Source: Thermoanaerobacterium sp. CMT5567-10 (GTDB lineage: Bacteria; Bacillota; Thermoanaerobacteria; Thermoanaerobacterales; Thermoanaerobacteraceae). From it: 64,000 bases of DNA. Below the pieces are notes generated by a model that was not told the DNA's origin, did not search any database, and saw only the letters and a list, made by a program, of their open reading frames with translations. How positions within the stretch are numbered: position 1 is the stretch's first letter; every line of letters begins with the position of its first letter. Positions 7,583 to 16,173 of this stretch are shown piece after piece. Both the position numbers and the translations under genes were made by a program. Location: contig NZ_CP130558.2 in the NCBI RefSeq assembly GCF_030534315.2, positions 1,003,001 to 1,067,000 of the forward strand, written 5' to 3'.

Positions 7583-9478
7583 TTATGGAAGGTTTTGCAA
7601 AATATTTTTAATTTTAGATGCGATAACTTGTGCTACATCATCTATTGATGAATTTATTTCATTTTTATTATTCATTACAATTTGCCCTATCAAACCATTC
7701 ATATCAAAATTTAGATTTATTGTTGCGCTTCCTGTATTCACGGCTGGCATCAGTCCAAGTCGTTTTCCTGTTTCTTGCCATAAACGGACAGAGTTACTAT
7801 CCCGTTTATGTGGTATTATGGATTCTGGTCCTGCTTCGGCTATCATTGCTATATGTGGTTTTGTGAATATCCCGCCTGTTGCGTGCCCTAAAAGGCTTCC
7901 GAAAGGTTTCGCAGTTGATGGCCTTGAAATTGAAGTGCCAATTGGGCCATTCTTTTCAACATATTTTTTTGCATTTTGTATTGCACTTTGCTGCTTCTTT
8001 GCTTGATATGCAGGTGCTGTGCTAGTTCCAGATATATGCACACTTATTTTATTGCCCATCTTGTATAACCAATTTAAAATAGGAGGAACCGCTGCTAAAG
8101 ATATACCAACTACCAGCCCAATGTAAGGGTTACCTGTTTTAAGCCCGATATAAGTTCCAAGCAAAAGTGCTAATAATTTACTGTTCATTATCGTATCTAT
8201 TGCACTTTTAGCCATAGTCTGCACCATGGCTGAACCTATTTTAGCGCCATATTGAGCTATCAAAGGTACACCTTTGTTATCAAACCATCTACCAAGCTTT
8301 GCACTTAAATCTCCTATCACAAAATTTATTTTACCTTGAAAATTTAATTTTTGAAATTCTGGATTATTGATATATTTCCCTTCGATATATCGCATAGCGC
8401 CTTCCATTTTCTTCATCATCCAATCGGCTGCTTGGCTTGAAATCTCTTCTAATCTGTCTCCCCATTTATTGATGGTAGATTGATTTTTATTAAACCAATC
8501 AGTCAATTTAGATAATCTCGGTTCAATACCTTTTGCTATGCCTTGGCCCCATCTCATCAAAATATTTGTATCGAATGTATCCTTTATAGTTGACCATAAT
8601 CCCTCTAATGTCTTTGATTGATTTTCAAGACCTTTATAAAATTTACCTCCTTGGCTTGTCGCCATCTTAAAAGCTTCAGTGACCATTTGTGCCGAGATTT
8701 GTCCCTTTCCCATTTCGTCTCTAAGTTGGGCCATAGACTTACCCGTTTTTTGAGCCATAACTTGTAATGGATTGAATCCAGCATTAACTAGTTGCAATAA
8801 ATCCTGTCCCATTAATTTTCCGTTTGCTTGAATTTGTGCATATGCCAATGTCAAGGCATCGAATTTTTCCTTATTTCCTTGTGATACATCACCTAACATT
8901 CTTAGAGTTGGCATTATTGATTTTGCATCAATGCCAAATGCTAATAGCTCTTGAGCTGCCTTAGTTAAATCAGATGTCTCGAATGGTGTAACATTGGCAA
9001 ATCGCTGTATATCAGTTATAAAACTCTTTGCTTTTTGAGCAGATCCTAACATTGTCTGAAACGATATTTGCATTTGTTCCATTTGACTTGCTAATTCGAG
9101 AGGTTTCATAACAGCGCCATGAAATATTGTGGCAGCACTTACACCAACACCAAGGAGGCCAAGTGGCGAGACAAGAGCTCTCCCTATGGATTTTATTTTA
9201 CTGTTTATACTGCTTAATACACTTGTAGCTTTATCTTTTATAGCTATTATCGGTGTTGCTTTTATATTTTCTAATTTTTTAATGGCTGCTGAAATTTTAT
9301 TTATCCTATTCGTTGCATTGTCATTTATGCCAATTTTGGGTTTTGTATTACCGGCCATTATTTTGACCTTATCCATAGATGATTGGAATTTCTTCTCAAA
9401 TGAGCTTACCTTCGCAATTGCATCATTATCAACTACTTCGATGACTATTTGCTTATGATATAATTCATCATCTGCCAT
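7583..9478 (-). CDS. Tail tape measure protein
   Basis: A 631-residue protein, short for a tape measure and implying a short contractile tail. Residues about 125-300 carry the conserved tape-measure N-terminal domain (LASQMEQMQISFQTMLGSA; LTKAAQELLAFGID; LVNAGFNPLQVMA). A hydrophobic stretch spans about 440-475, as expected for a protein that enters the host membrane. The C-terminus holds the recurrent GHATGGIFTKPHIAMIAEAGPE motif. It follows the frameshifted chaperone pair, the standard tail gene order. Confidence 0.92.
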   Translation of the reverse strand: MADDELYHKQIVIEVVDNDAIAKVSSFEKKFQSSMDKVKIMAGNTKPKIGINDNATNRINKISAAIKKLENIKATPIIAIKDKATSVLSSINSKIKSIGRALVSPLGLLGVGVSAATIFHGAVMKPLELASQMEQMQISFQTMLGSAQKAKSFITDIQRFANVTPFETSDLTKAAQELLAFGIDAKSIMPTLRMLGDVSQGNKEKFDALTLAYAQIQANGKLMGQDLLQLVNAGFNPLQVMAQKTGKSMAQLRDEMGKGQISAQMVTEAFKMATSQGGKFYKGLENQSKTLEGLWSTIKDTFDTNILMRWGQGIAKGIEPRLSKLTDWFNKNQSTINKWGDRLEEISSQAADWMMKKMEGAMRYIEGKYINNPEFQKLNFQGKINFVIGDLSAKLGRWFDNKGVPLIAQYGAKIGSAMVQTMAKSAIDTIMNSKLLALLLGTYIGLKTGNPYIGLVVGISLAAVPPILNWLYKMGNKISVHISGTSTAPAYQAKKQQSAIQNAKKYVEKNGPIGTSISRPSTAKPFGSLLGHATGGIFTKPHIAMIAEAGPESIIPHKRDSNSVRLWQETGKRLGLMPAVNTGSATINLNFDMNGLIGQIVMNNKNEINSSIDDVAQVIASKIKNILQNLP

Positions 9479-10054
9479 TCTGTGCCTCCTTCCTTAGTTT
9501 GTCCTCCACTTCAAGCTCTAATAGCATACTTGCAAGCATAAATTTTTGAACGCCCTCAGGCTTTGCATAAAATTCATCTGGTGTTTTTCCTGTACGCTGA
9601 AATATTTGATGAATTAATGCGAGCTTAGGGCGTTCTTTTATTAGTTTTTTAGCTCTTCAATTTCCTCCAGTTCATTTGCGTAGCCATTTAATTCGTAAAT
9701 AATTGTCACTAATTGTTCAATCTCACCTGCCAAAAATTTCCTTGCTACAAATTCTTCAGGTGTACTAACCTTATATTTGTTCAATAGTTTTTGAGATGTA
9801 AGATCCGGCTTTACTGTGCACGCTACAATTAATGATAATTTAAAGCCTTCATCATCAAATTTCTGCATCTCTATACCGTTATTTTTAACTGGATAGGTAT
9901 TTTTCTCCCTTATTCTTGCAATCTGTTTTTCTGTCAAAGCTTTCAATGTAATTGGAATACCTAATCTTTTTATAAATACCGTTTTTTGTGGTATTTCCTC
10001 TGTATCACTCAATAACCTTTCAAGTATTTGGTCATCTGTCATATTCTCATACAT
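9468..10054 (-). CDS. Tail assembly chaperone fusion made by -1 frameshift (G-GT type)
   Basis: Reading starts at 10054, slips back one base at the heptamer A AAA AAC (9644-9650) and continues to a TGA ending at 9468, giving about 195 residues. The extension begins LIKERPKLALIHQIFQRTGK and continues TPDEFYAKPEGVQKFMLAS, a typical chaperone T domain. It has no start codon or ribosome binding site of its own, and its stop overlaps the tape measure start. This mirrors lambda G/GT and XkdN-type chaperones, where a minor fusion recruits tube subunits to the tape measure. The shift is predicted from sequence. Confidence 0.82.
9641..10054 (-). CDS. Tail assembly chaperone, 0-frame product (XkdN-like)
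   Basis: A 137-residue protein between the tube and tape measure genes, the normal position of the tail assembly chaperone. It opens MYENMTDDQILERLLSDTEE and has the family block VFIKRLGIPITLKALTEKQI. It ends in an acidic helix (ELEEIEELKN). The stop codon TAA follows directly after the slippery heptamer, so most ribosomes should make this short form. Confidence 0.85.
   Translation of the reverse strand: MYENMTDDQILERLLSDTEEIPQKTVFIKRLGIPITLKALTEKQIARIREKNTYPVKNNGIEMQKFDDEGFKLSLIVACTVKPDLTSQKLLNKYKVSTPEEFVARKFLAGEIEQLVTIIYELNGYANELEEIEELKN
9644..9650 (-). promoter_or_regulatory. -1 ribosomal frameshift site, A AAA AAC
   Basis: On the minus strand the bases AAAAAAC are phased CTA AAA AAC TAA in the 0 frame, which fits the X XXY YYZ rule. 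The 0-frame stop is the next codon, and the -1 frame is open for 58 more codons with conserved chaperone sequence. Confidence 0.82.
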
Positions 10055-10067
10055 AATCTATTCCCTC

Positions 10068-10493
10068 CTATACTTCTATTGAATCAATAAACTCTGGGTC
10101 TCCGTCAAAAACAAAATCCCACTGTTCCTCAACAATCTCGCCTGTTGTATAATCGACAAGTGGATTCGATGTAAACTTTACCTGTGGTATTCTTATTCTT
10201 TCTTTTCCGTATGCTTCAGGGTCCTCCAATTTTGAAATTATCTCAAACGTCCTCGTAGGATTTTCAGCTACTGCTTTCTGTAATTCGCTTGTGACTTTAT
10301 ATCCTTGTATCGTGCCGCTTCCCGATACACCTAACAATTTGTGTTTAGTTCTTCTGTCATCTGGGAGCTTGACTTCTCCCCAATTGTATTCGTCTTTTAT
10401 CTGACAGTGAGTAAAATTAGATAACCATTTGCCATCTAAATAAATTGAGCCAAATGTACCATTTATTATTCTTTTTGCGTCTGTACCTGCCAT
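10068..10493 (-). CDS. Tail tube protein (XkdM-like, DUF2001)
   Basis: A 141-residue protein directly after the sheath. ATG at 10493 is preferred because GAGGTG sits 7 nt upstream; a TTG two codons earlier would be too close. Recognisable blocks are RIINGTFGSIYLDGKWLSN and the tube-fold segment SGSGTIQGYKVTSEL. The C-terminus (EEQWDFVFDGDPEFIDSI) fits the family. It forms the inner tube through which DNA passes. Confidence 0.88.
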   Translation of the reverse strand: MAGTDAKRIINGTFGSIYLDGKWLSNFTHCQIKDEYNWGEVKLPDDRRTKHKLLGVSGSGTIQGYKVTSELQKAVAENPTRTFEIISKLEDPEAYGKERIRIPQVKFTSNPLVDYTTGEIVEEQWDFVFDGDPEFIDSIEV

Positions 10494-10508
10494 TTTCAAT
10501 CACCTCGA

Positions 10509-11969
10509 TTATTTTACAATAAATGTTCCAAATATTTTTTCCATCACGTCTGTGATATAGGCTTCCCATTTTATAAAAACTTGGTCCGCCTCTGGTGTAA
10601 GAGTAGCATTTTGACCATAATAGTCTGGGTCGAGATAAACGTCCCAGCCTGTTGCTTCTATAACCCCGCCTTGTGCCAATGTCCTCATATATTCCTTTGC
10701 TGCACCTATTAACGCTAATCTGCCTTCTTCTGTATTGTTTATCTTCCCTATATAGTTATCTTCCGCTGTCTGCAATAAATCATCATTTATTGCGTCCATA
10801 GTCCTTATAGCTCTTATCTTCTTCCAAGCGTCACTCTGACCTTGCCTTAATGTGATTAGGCTATTGATACCTTCTAATACTTTTACCTGTCTGCCGTCAT
10901 TGATTAACAGAAATATACCGTTTTGTATAGCTTCTTTTTGTTCCTCAATAGTCCATCTTCTCGTCACGTCATCAAATGGCGTTTTTGCGTATGTTGTCGA
11001 TTCCGTCATTTTTTGTCCGCCTATTAAACCTGCAACATATGCTGCTACCTGTGCGGAACTATATTTGACGTCGTCTAAAATAGCACCTGTTCCTACTGAA
11101 ATAATGCCTTCATGGTTAAATCCCCAAGCTCTCTCTTTCGCCTTTTCAAATGCGTCTGCGCCTGTATCATCTGATAAGGATCCACCCATTACTGCCATAA
11201 CACCTTTGCCCTCTGACCTTACTCTCTCAATCCAGCTTGCAACGCTTGTTTGAATAGCTGAATCGCTAATTCCATCTAATGTTAGTATGTTGAATTGCTG
11301 TGTTTCGGCATCATTGAGGAAATTAATATAGTCCTGAGCTGTTATATTGGCTAATCCTTCATTACCCCCCTCGAAGGTCTGAGATGAAATCGCAGCTAAT
11401 GTTCCGTCTCCATCTGCAATTTTTGTTGCCGTTATCCACAGATTGTTACTATCATTGTTTATAGCGTTTACTGCATTATTTACCGCACCGTCTTTATTGA
11501 ATGAGAATGTATATAAAAGTGTCGTATCATCATATAAAATTAAATCGTATTTTGAGCTGTCTATAAGATTATCTCTCACTGTAACCTTAAATGGCCTTAC
11601 AGTTTCATATTTTGTAGTAAGTTGTAAAACTTGTGTATTGGATGTATCTAAAAGCTTGATTGTTTCTTTCGCTGCTGCTGTATCTGCTAACCGATATGCT
11701 AATATTTTTTGAGCACCGCCTAATAATGCCAATCTCAGACATGTATAAGCTGTCTCTCCGTGTGACTCGTCATTTGTATAAGTATCATAGATATCCTTCT
11801 CACTTGCTATTGTCACAAACTTCCTTACAGGGCCCCAATTAGCTTTTACCGGCATAATTATCGTTCCTCTATCGCCTGCTTGTATTGTTGCCAAGCCTGC
11901 AGCCTGAAAATTAAGATAAAGGCCCGGTAAAACTTTTTTCTCTAATGGATCCCATGTGCCTCCAGCCAT
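10509..11969 (-). CDS. Contractile tail sheath protein (XkdK-like)
   Basis: A 486-residue protein of normal length for XkdK-type sheaths. The N-terminus (MAGGTWDPLEKKVLPGLYLN) and the block RGTIIMPVKANWGPVRKFV are typical. The middle holds GVMAVMGGSLSDDTGADAF. The C-terminal domain (EAYITDVMEKIFGTFIV) is the part that interlocks with neighbouring subunits. Its presence defines this phage as a contractile-tail type. The stop is followed by a short gap to the tube gene. Confidence 0.92.
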   Translation of the reverse strand: MAGGTWDPLEKKVLPGLYLNFQAAGLATIQAGDRGTIIMPVKANWGPVRKFVTIASEKDIYDTYTNDESHGETAYTCLRLALLGGAQKILAYRLADTAAAKETIKLLDTSNTQVLQLTTKYETVRPFKVTVRDNLIDSSKYDLILYDDTTLLYTFSFNKDGAVNNAVNAINNDSNNLWITATKIADGDGTLAAISSQTFEGGNEGLANITAQDYINFLNDAETQQFNILTLDGISDSAIQTSVASWIERVRSEGKGVMAVMGGSLSDDTGADAFEKAKERAWGFNHEGIISVGTGAILDDVKYSSAQVAAYVAGLIGGQKMTESTTYAKTPFDDVTRRWTIEEQKEAIQNGIFLLINDGRQVKVLEGINSLITLRQGQSDAWKKIRAIRTMDAINDDLLQTAEDNYIGKINNTEEGRLALIGAAKEYMRTLAQGGVIEATGWDVYLDPDYYGQNATLTPEADQVFIKWEAYITDVMEKIFGTFIVK

Positions 11970-12154
11970 TACTTAACACCTCTTTTCAAAAATTTTTGTA
12001 TCAAGTCTTGAACTTCTTTTACTGTAAACTCCTTTTTGTCTATGCCATATATTGCTCCCTTCACAACTTCCCTATTGCACTTAAAAAGAGCCTTTGAATT
12101 CTCTAAAATGTCTTGAATATTATATACTGGCTCGGTATATTTCTCCTGTGCCAT
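11969..12154 (-). CDS. Small phage protein upstream of sheath
   Basis: A 61-residue hydrophilic protein overlapping both neighbours by one base. It is Lys- and Glu-rich with a helical C-terminus (FTVKEVQDLIQKFLKRGVK). A small gene at this position is common in PBSX-like phages. I do not recognise a family and assign no function. Confidence 0.7.
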   Translation of the reverse strand: MAQEKYTEPVYNIQDILENSKALFKCNREVVKGAIYGIDKKEFTVKEVQDLIQKFLKRGVK

Positions 12155-13002
12155 TATTGCTTCACCTCTTGATTAATTAATACTTCTCCAATTTTTATAG
12201 CTTCCTCTGTTAGAACATCTGTGTATCTGCTTAATGTTAATGTTATTTGTCCTGCTGTGATTGCATTTGCTCGATAATCTACTGATGCCTGGTTTACTGT
12301 CATATATTTTCTTGTGTTTACATCAAGCGGTATCTTAATCGCATTACTAAGCTCCTGAATTATAGTTTGCACGCTTAAAATCTCTTCGTTAGCTGTTCTT
12401 CCTAAAACATGTCCTATAATTCTTTTCCTAATCTCATACAGCCCTTGCCCTATTATATTTGTTTCAATCCCCGCAATTCTCCACATTGTAGCAGGCCTTT
12501 CATATCCTAATGGCCAAACATTTTTATATACTGTCCAATCCTGACATAATATATTAGACGTCCACGTCGCCAAAGCTTCAATCCAAGAATCGTCTGCTAC
12601 CGTTTCCTCCGTGCTCACTGGCTGCAATGCTAACACTGCAAACCGCAATCCTCTCGTGATGGCATCCCAATCCTCATCTACGTAATCCTGTCCTACTGTC
12701 CCTAAATATTGGCATGAAAAGACCTCGCCTGTAACTGTATCGGTTATAAGTTGTTTATCTAAGGAAGCTATAACCTTATTGGCAAGATCATCTACCTTCT
12801 GGAACGTTGTTCTGGCAACATATGGCCATACCTCAATTATGCGCCTAAATCCAGTCCATAAGCTATCCTCTGCATCTACACCTTGTAATAATACTAAATA
12901 TGGTTTTTGTGTATCTTTTGATGCTGCTTGTGGCTCGTAGCACCTGCCTTGAATATCCGGTATATCGTTTATAAGCTTTTGCCTTATAGCTGCTCTCATC
13001 AT
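12154..13002 (-). CDS. Tail terminator/completion protein, apparent two-domain fusion
   Basis: A 282-residue protein. The first 130 residues (MRAAIRQKLINDIPDIQG; KPYLVLLQG; GFRRIIEVWPYV) resemble the tail completion family (DUF3168/gp17-like) that caps the tail tube; such proteins are about 120-150 residues. The second half (ATWTSNILCQDWTVYKNVWPL; ADYRANAITAGQITLTLSRY-like strands) looks like another small tail-terminator-type domain. It starts inside the end of the HK97 gp10-like gene. The double size could be fusion or duplication. Confidence 0.65.
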   Translation of the reverse strand: MMRAAIRQKLINDIPDIQGRCYEPQAASKDTQKPYLVLLQGVDAEDSLWTGFRRIIEVWPYVARTTFQKVDDLANKVIASLDKQLITDTVTGEVFSCQYLGTVGQDYVDEDWDAITRGLRFAVLALQPVSTEETVADDSWIEALATWTSNILCQDWTVYKNVWPLGYERPATMWRIAGIETNIIGQGLYEIRKRIIGHVLGRTANEEILSVQTIIQELSNAIKIPLDVNTRKYMTVNQASVDYRANAITAGQITLTLSRYTDVLTEEAIKIGEVLINQEVKQ

Positions 13003-13433
13003 TTATCACTCCAAAGTTCATCCAATGAATCTCCTATGCGCTTTATATTCGCATCAAAAGTCGGTCCTATAATTGCTCTTGCCTTCATACCAGGATTATG
13101 GACAATTTTAACAGGATGCGGAGCTCCTTCCCAATATAGCGCCTTTTTGTTAATAGGCTTAATTACAATAGGTTCTCCTTTAGGGCCATATTCCCCTGTT
13201 CCTTCTTCCAGATATTGGCCATACTTAACACTGTGTGACAAGTACAATATAAATCTATTGCCGTCTACATCAACGCCACCATTCAATCCTTGTCTTGCAT
13301 GCCCTGTTCTATCCGTCCACGATGCGTTTTCCTTTGCGTATCCTTCAAGCGTGCCTGCCCAATTTTCTAGTAATGCGTATGTTGCAGCCTTTTTTCTTTC
13401 CAGCAAATCTCTTATATCATCTGCCATACTCAT
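12999..13433 (-). CDS. HK97 gp10-like head-tail/tail component
   Basis: A 144-residue protein with the HK97 gp10-like pattern: helical N-terminus (LLERKKAATYALLENWAGTL), a middle with SWTDRTGHARQGLNGG, then SHSVKYGQYLEEGTGEYGPKG and a C-terminal GPTFDANIKRIGDSL. This family helps finish the neck or tail end. It abuts the upstream gene without a gap and overlaps the downstream one by 4 bases. Confidence 0.85.
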   Translation of the reverse strand: MSMADDIRDLLERKKAATYALLENWAGTLEGYAKENASWTDRTGHARQGLNGGVDVDGNRFILYLSHSVKYGQYLEEGTGEYGPKGEPIVIKPINKKALYWEGAPHPVKIVHNPGMKARAIIGPTFDANIKRIGDSLDELWSDK

Positions 13434-13805
13434 TTATGACACCTTCTCAAGATCTGCTTGATATCCTATCAATTGATCTTTTATCATTATTGGGTATACT
13501 GCTGTAATCATAAAGTGCCCAAAATCGACATCAAATTCATCTTTTACATTCGGGCCCGATCGAATATCTGTGTATTTATCTGCAATCAAAATAAATGTTT
13601 TATCAACCTGCTTTGTGCCTGCTAAAGTTGCCACGTCTTTCGAAATTCTTGTTGACTGCTGATATATGCATGCCACATATGGTCCATGTTGGCTCTTAAT
13701 TTCATCAAAATAGCCGCCCATATCTTTTTTTTCTGTTCTATTAATAACTATCATTATTGGATTTTGTTCTATCGCTTTTTTAATCCTCAACTCATAATTC
13801 GTCAT
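13434..13805 (-). CDS. Head closure/neck protein (YqbH-like)
   Basis: A 123-residue protein in the connector block between the capsid and gp10-like genes. Segments such as NPIMIVINRTEKKDMGGYFD and VATLAGTKQVDKTFILIADK, and beta-strand-rich composition, fit the head-closure (YqbH/gp16-like) family found here in PBSX relatives. Overlaps the upstream gene by 4 bases. Confidence 0.7.
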   Translation of the reverse strand: MTNYELRIKKAIEQNPIMIVINRTEKKDMGGYFDEIKSQHGPYVACIYQQSTRISKDVATLAGTKQVDKTFILIADKYTDIRSGPNVKDEFDVDFGHFMITAVYPIMIKDQLIGYQADLEKVS

Positions 13806-14062
13806 ACTTCATCAGCTCTTTTCAAATTGCCTGTCAAATTATTTCTAAATAATTTAGCACGTTTCAGCCAAAAGCTACTATTTGATGATGTTTTTAATCC
13901 ACCAAGCGAAATGCTATCATCTTGTGACTTAATTAAACACCCTTGATAGCTTGCTTCCTGCACAGTTGTATATTGTGTTAAAAGGTTTTGAAGATCTTCA
14001 TCTGAAAAATACGGAAATTTATCTTCAAGAAGATTATTTTTTAAGCTTTCGAGGTCTGTCAT
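13802..14062 (-). CDS. Head-tail connector protein (YqbG-like)
   Basis: An 86-residue protein (MTDLESLKNNLLEDKFPYFS; DEDLQNLLTQYTTVQEASYQG) resembling small helical adaptor proteins (gp15/gp6-like) that sit below the portal. It lies right after the capsid block. Its start falls inside the end of the 56-residue gene upstream, suggesting coupled translation. Confidence 0.7.
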   Translation of the reverse strand: MTDLESLKNNLLEDKFPYFSDEDLQNLLTQYTTVQEASYQGCLIKSQDDSISLGGLKTSSNSSFWLKRAKLFRNNLTGNLKRADEV

Positions 14063-14204
14063 TTTTAACCACCTCTACCTCATACCCTTGTTCTTTAAAC
14101 CATTGTATTAGCCACTTATTATCTGTGTATCCAATACCATTTATAAAGAATACACCAGCTGAATAGCCAGTGTATTCTTTATTAGGTGCATATATCTTAG
14201 GCAT
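14034..14204 (-). CDS. Small phage protein between capsid and connector genes
   Basis: A 56-residue protein, MPKIYAPNKEYTGYSAGVFF, ending in a basic tail (RPRKLKK). AAGGTG lies upstream of its ATG. It overlaps the connector gene by 29 bases in another frame, and its sequence has a balanced composition with a plausible fold (WLIQWFKEQGYEVEV). Similar short proteins (YqbF-type) occur here in related phages. Function unknown. Confidence 0.7.
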   Translation of the reverse strand: MPKIYAPNKEYTGYSAGVFFINGIGYTDNKWLIQWFKEQGYEVEVVKNDRPRKLKK

Positions 14205-14214
14205 TTATATCACC

Positions 14215-15207
14215 TTATTTTACTTTTATATTTCTTAATACTCCCGCTGCGCGTGTCGACTTTAGCACTACTGCGGCTATCATTTCAACCTCGCCTTTTT
14301 TAACTGCGCCAGGTTGTGTAAAATCAGGTAAGTAAGTTCTAATAACTCTATTACCAGTTACTGTAGCTGCATGAAAGCCATCAAGGCCTAACCTAACAGC
14401 ATATAAATCAGTCAATCCAGTAATAACATTTGTTCCGTCAGGTTTACGTGTATCCACGATAGGTACCGTTGGTACCGCTTGGCCAGCATCATTAACATAA
14501 TAGCCAAGATCCAACAATGGAATTCCATCGTAAGTGTCAACTTTTCTGCCGAATGCATCTTCTGTTGGAGTAAGATAACCTGCTCTTCTTGCTACTGCTT
14601 TAATTTTAGTCATAAGCTTTGAATTGCCCGCTAAAAATGAAGGCCTACCATCAAGTTCTGAGAGGAAGTCATCAAGCACGTCTAAAAAGATTTTATAATT
14701 CGTATCAAGCTGTGCTGATGTACTTAAATCTATATAAGTGTCAGTTCCTATTTCTGTAGAATTTCCTGTTAATGCTTTATTTAAACCATCAAAGGCTTTA
14801 GAATCAACTGCGCTATCTCCATTAATTACTGTGTAATGAAATAAGTTTGACGCGGCTTTTATTTTCTCCTGAAGCTGGAAATTGACCTCATCAATTGCAC
14901 CTGATGTCTCGGCTATAACTCTATCAATCTCAAAAGATCCGCCAAAGATCTTTAGGGTTGCAATATGTGGTTCTCTATCTGCTATCTGTGCAGTATATTC
15001 AGTATTAATATCCCTGAATCCTGCTCTTGCCGGTGTCTTTAATCTTATATAACCATATGTCAGTGTTGAACCGCCAGTACCTGGTGATACTGCATCATCA
15101 AATGTCAAGCGATCTAACAATATTGAGTTTCTTCTAAACTCATCGATAACCTGTTGGTCTACTTTGTTGGCCATTCCTACTTTGGCCTGCTCAAGTGTTA
15201 TAGGCAT
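14215..15207 (-). CDS. Major capsid protein
   Basis: A 330-residue protein directly after the scaffold gene. It begins MPITLEQAKVGMANKVDQQV and has blocks such as RLTFDDAVSPGTGGSTLTYG, DREPHIATLKIFGGSFEIDR and GNSKLMTKIKAVARRAGYLT that are typical of XkdG-like HK97-fold capsid proteins. No N-terminal delta domain is evident, which fits use of a separate scaffold. Confidence 0.9.
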   Translation of the reverse strand: MPITLEQAKVGMANKVDQQVIDEFRRNSILLDRLTFDDAVSPGTGGSTLTYGYIRLKTPARAGFRDINTEYTAQIADREPHIATLKIFGGSFEIDRVIAETSGAIDEVNFQLQEKIKAASNLFHYTVINGDSAVDSKAFDGLNKALTGNSTEIGTDTYIDLSTSAQLDTNYKIFLDVLDDFLSELDGRPSFLAGNSKLMTKIKAVARRAGYLTPTEDAFGRKVDTYDGIPLLDLGYYVNDAGQAVPTVPIVDTRKPDGTNVITGLTDLYAVRLGLDGFHAATVTGNRVIRTYLPDFTQPGAVKKGEVEMIAAVVLKSTRAAGVLRNIKVK

Positions 15208-15226
15208 TATACATCAACCTCCTAAA

Positions 15227-15790
15227 TTATTTTTGATAATATTGCTTTAAAGCATCTGCCAAATTATTAACTGCTGGCGGTGTTTTATCTTTTGGTCCAT
15301 TACCTACACTGCCGCCTGTGCCATTAAGGTCAACTTCTTTAAATAGATATGGTTTGCTCTCTTTAAGAGCCTTTATTTGTTCTTCAAGTCCCAAAACTGT
15401 ACCGTCATCTGCTATATTGATAGCATCTTGTTTTAAATGTGGAATTATGTCATTCACATCATTAGGATTAGCCTTTAAAACCTCCAATTTGATAGCGTTC
15501 ATTTTTCTTGTGTTGTTGAGTTCATCTTCTTTTTCTGCTATTTGTTTTTTGAGTGTATCAATAGTTTTAGCCGCTTCCTCATTGTCCTTTATGACGTTTT
15601 GAAGCTCTCCTAATTTCTTATTTAAGTCTTCAACCTGCTGTTTGTATTGTTTCCTCTCATTATTTGCCTCATCAAATTTCTCCTTTGGTATCCAATTGCC
15701 GTCACTCACTATGGCAATTTTTGCTTTATCGCCTAATTTCTGCATTAATTGATTGTATAAATCTTCTCCGAGTAATTCTTTAAGATCCAT
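15227..15790 (-). CDS. Phage scaffolding protein (minor structural GP20 family)
   Basis: A 187-residue protein immediately upstream of the capsid. It begins MDLKELLGEDLYNQLMQKLG and carries a long Lys/Glu coiled coil (about residues 40-110) and a Gly/Pro-rich C-terminal linker before a short capsid-binding helix (NNLADALKQYYQK). This domain order is standard for GP20-type scaffolds. A 115-base gap precedes it and contains short stem-loops but no gene that I can support. Confidence 0.88.
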   Translation of the reverse strand: MDLKELLGEDLYNQLMQKLGDKAKIAIVSDGNWIPKEKFDEANNERKQYKQQVEDLNKKLGELQNVIKDNEEAAKTIDTLKKQIAEKEDELNNTRKMNAIKLEVLKANPNDVNDIIPHLKQDAINIADDGTVLGLEEQIKALKESKPYLFKEVDLNGTGGSVGNGPKDKTPPAVNNLADALKQYYQK

Positions 15791-15905
15791 CTTAATATCT
15801 CCTTTCCTACTAACCTTTTTAAACTGGTCGGCTCCAGCCTGCGGTCTTGTTATTTATGCTCTGCAATACTAAAAAGAGCAAAATAAAAAGCCTTATTTCT
15901 AAGAC

Positions 15906-16169
15906 TTAATTTACAGGTTCATATGTTTTCTGAAAGATGTCCAGCTTACATGGATAGAATTCTCCATTTACGCCTTTTATAATCCAATCGCCTACCCTCG
16001 CTATATGTTCTCCTTCTAATGTCGGTATCTTCAATATCGGATTTTTTTGGTCTTTATAATCAACCTTTATTGTGTATCCTATGAAGTCAGATAATTTAGT
16101 TAAAGTTTCAGCGTTATCAAAAAATTGCATAGCTTCAACAATAACTGGCTTTTTTCGATATTTCCCCAT
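15906..16169 (-). CDS. PGDYG-type phage protein
   Basis: An 87-residue protein starting MGKYRKKPVIVEAMQF and containing GDWIIKGVNGEFYPCK and IFQKTYEPV. This pattern defines small phage proteins of the PGDYG/YfbU-neighbour type that often lie near head genes; the exact signature here is GDW. GGAGGTG precedes its start. Role unknown. Confidence 0.75.
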   Translation of the reverse strand: MGKYRKKPVIVEAMQFFDNAETLTKLSDFIGYTIKVDYKDQKNPILKIPTLEGEHIARVGDWIIKGVNGEFYPCKLDIFQKTYEPVN

Positions 16170-16173
16170 GATT

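Noticed and set aside
15791-15905. Small gene or regulatory RNA before the scaffold gene
   Set aside because: Only short stem-loops of about 5 bp and no frame with a start and ribosome binding site.
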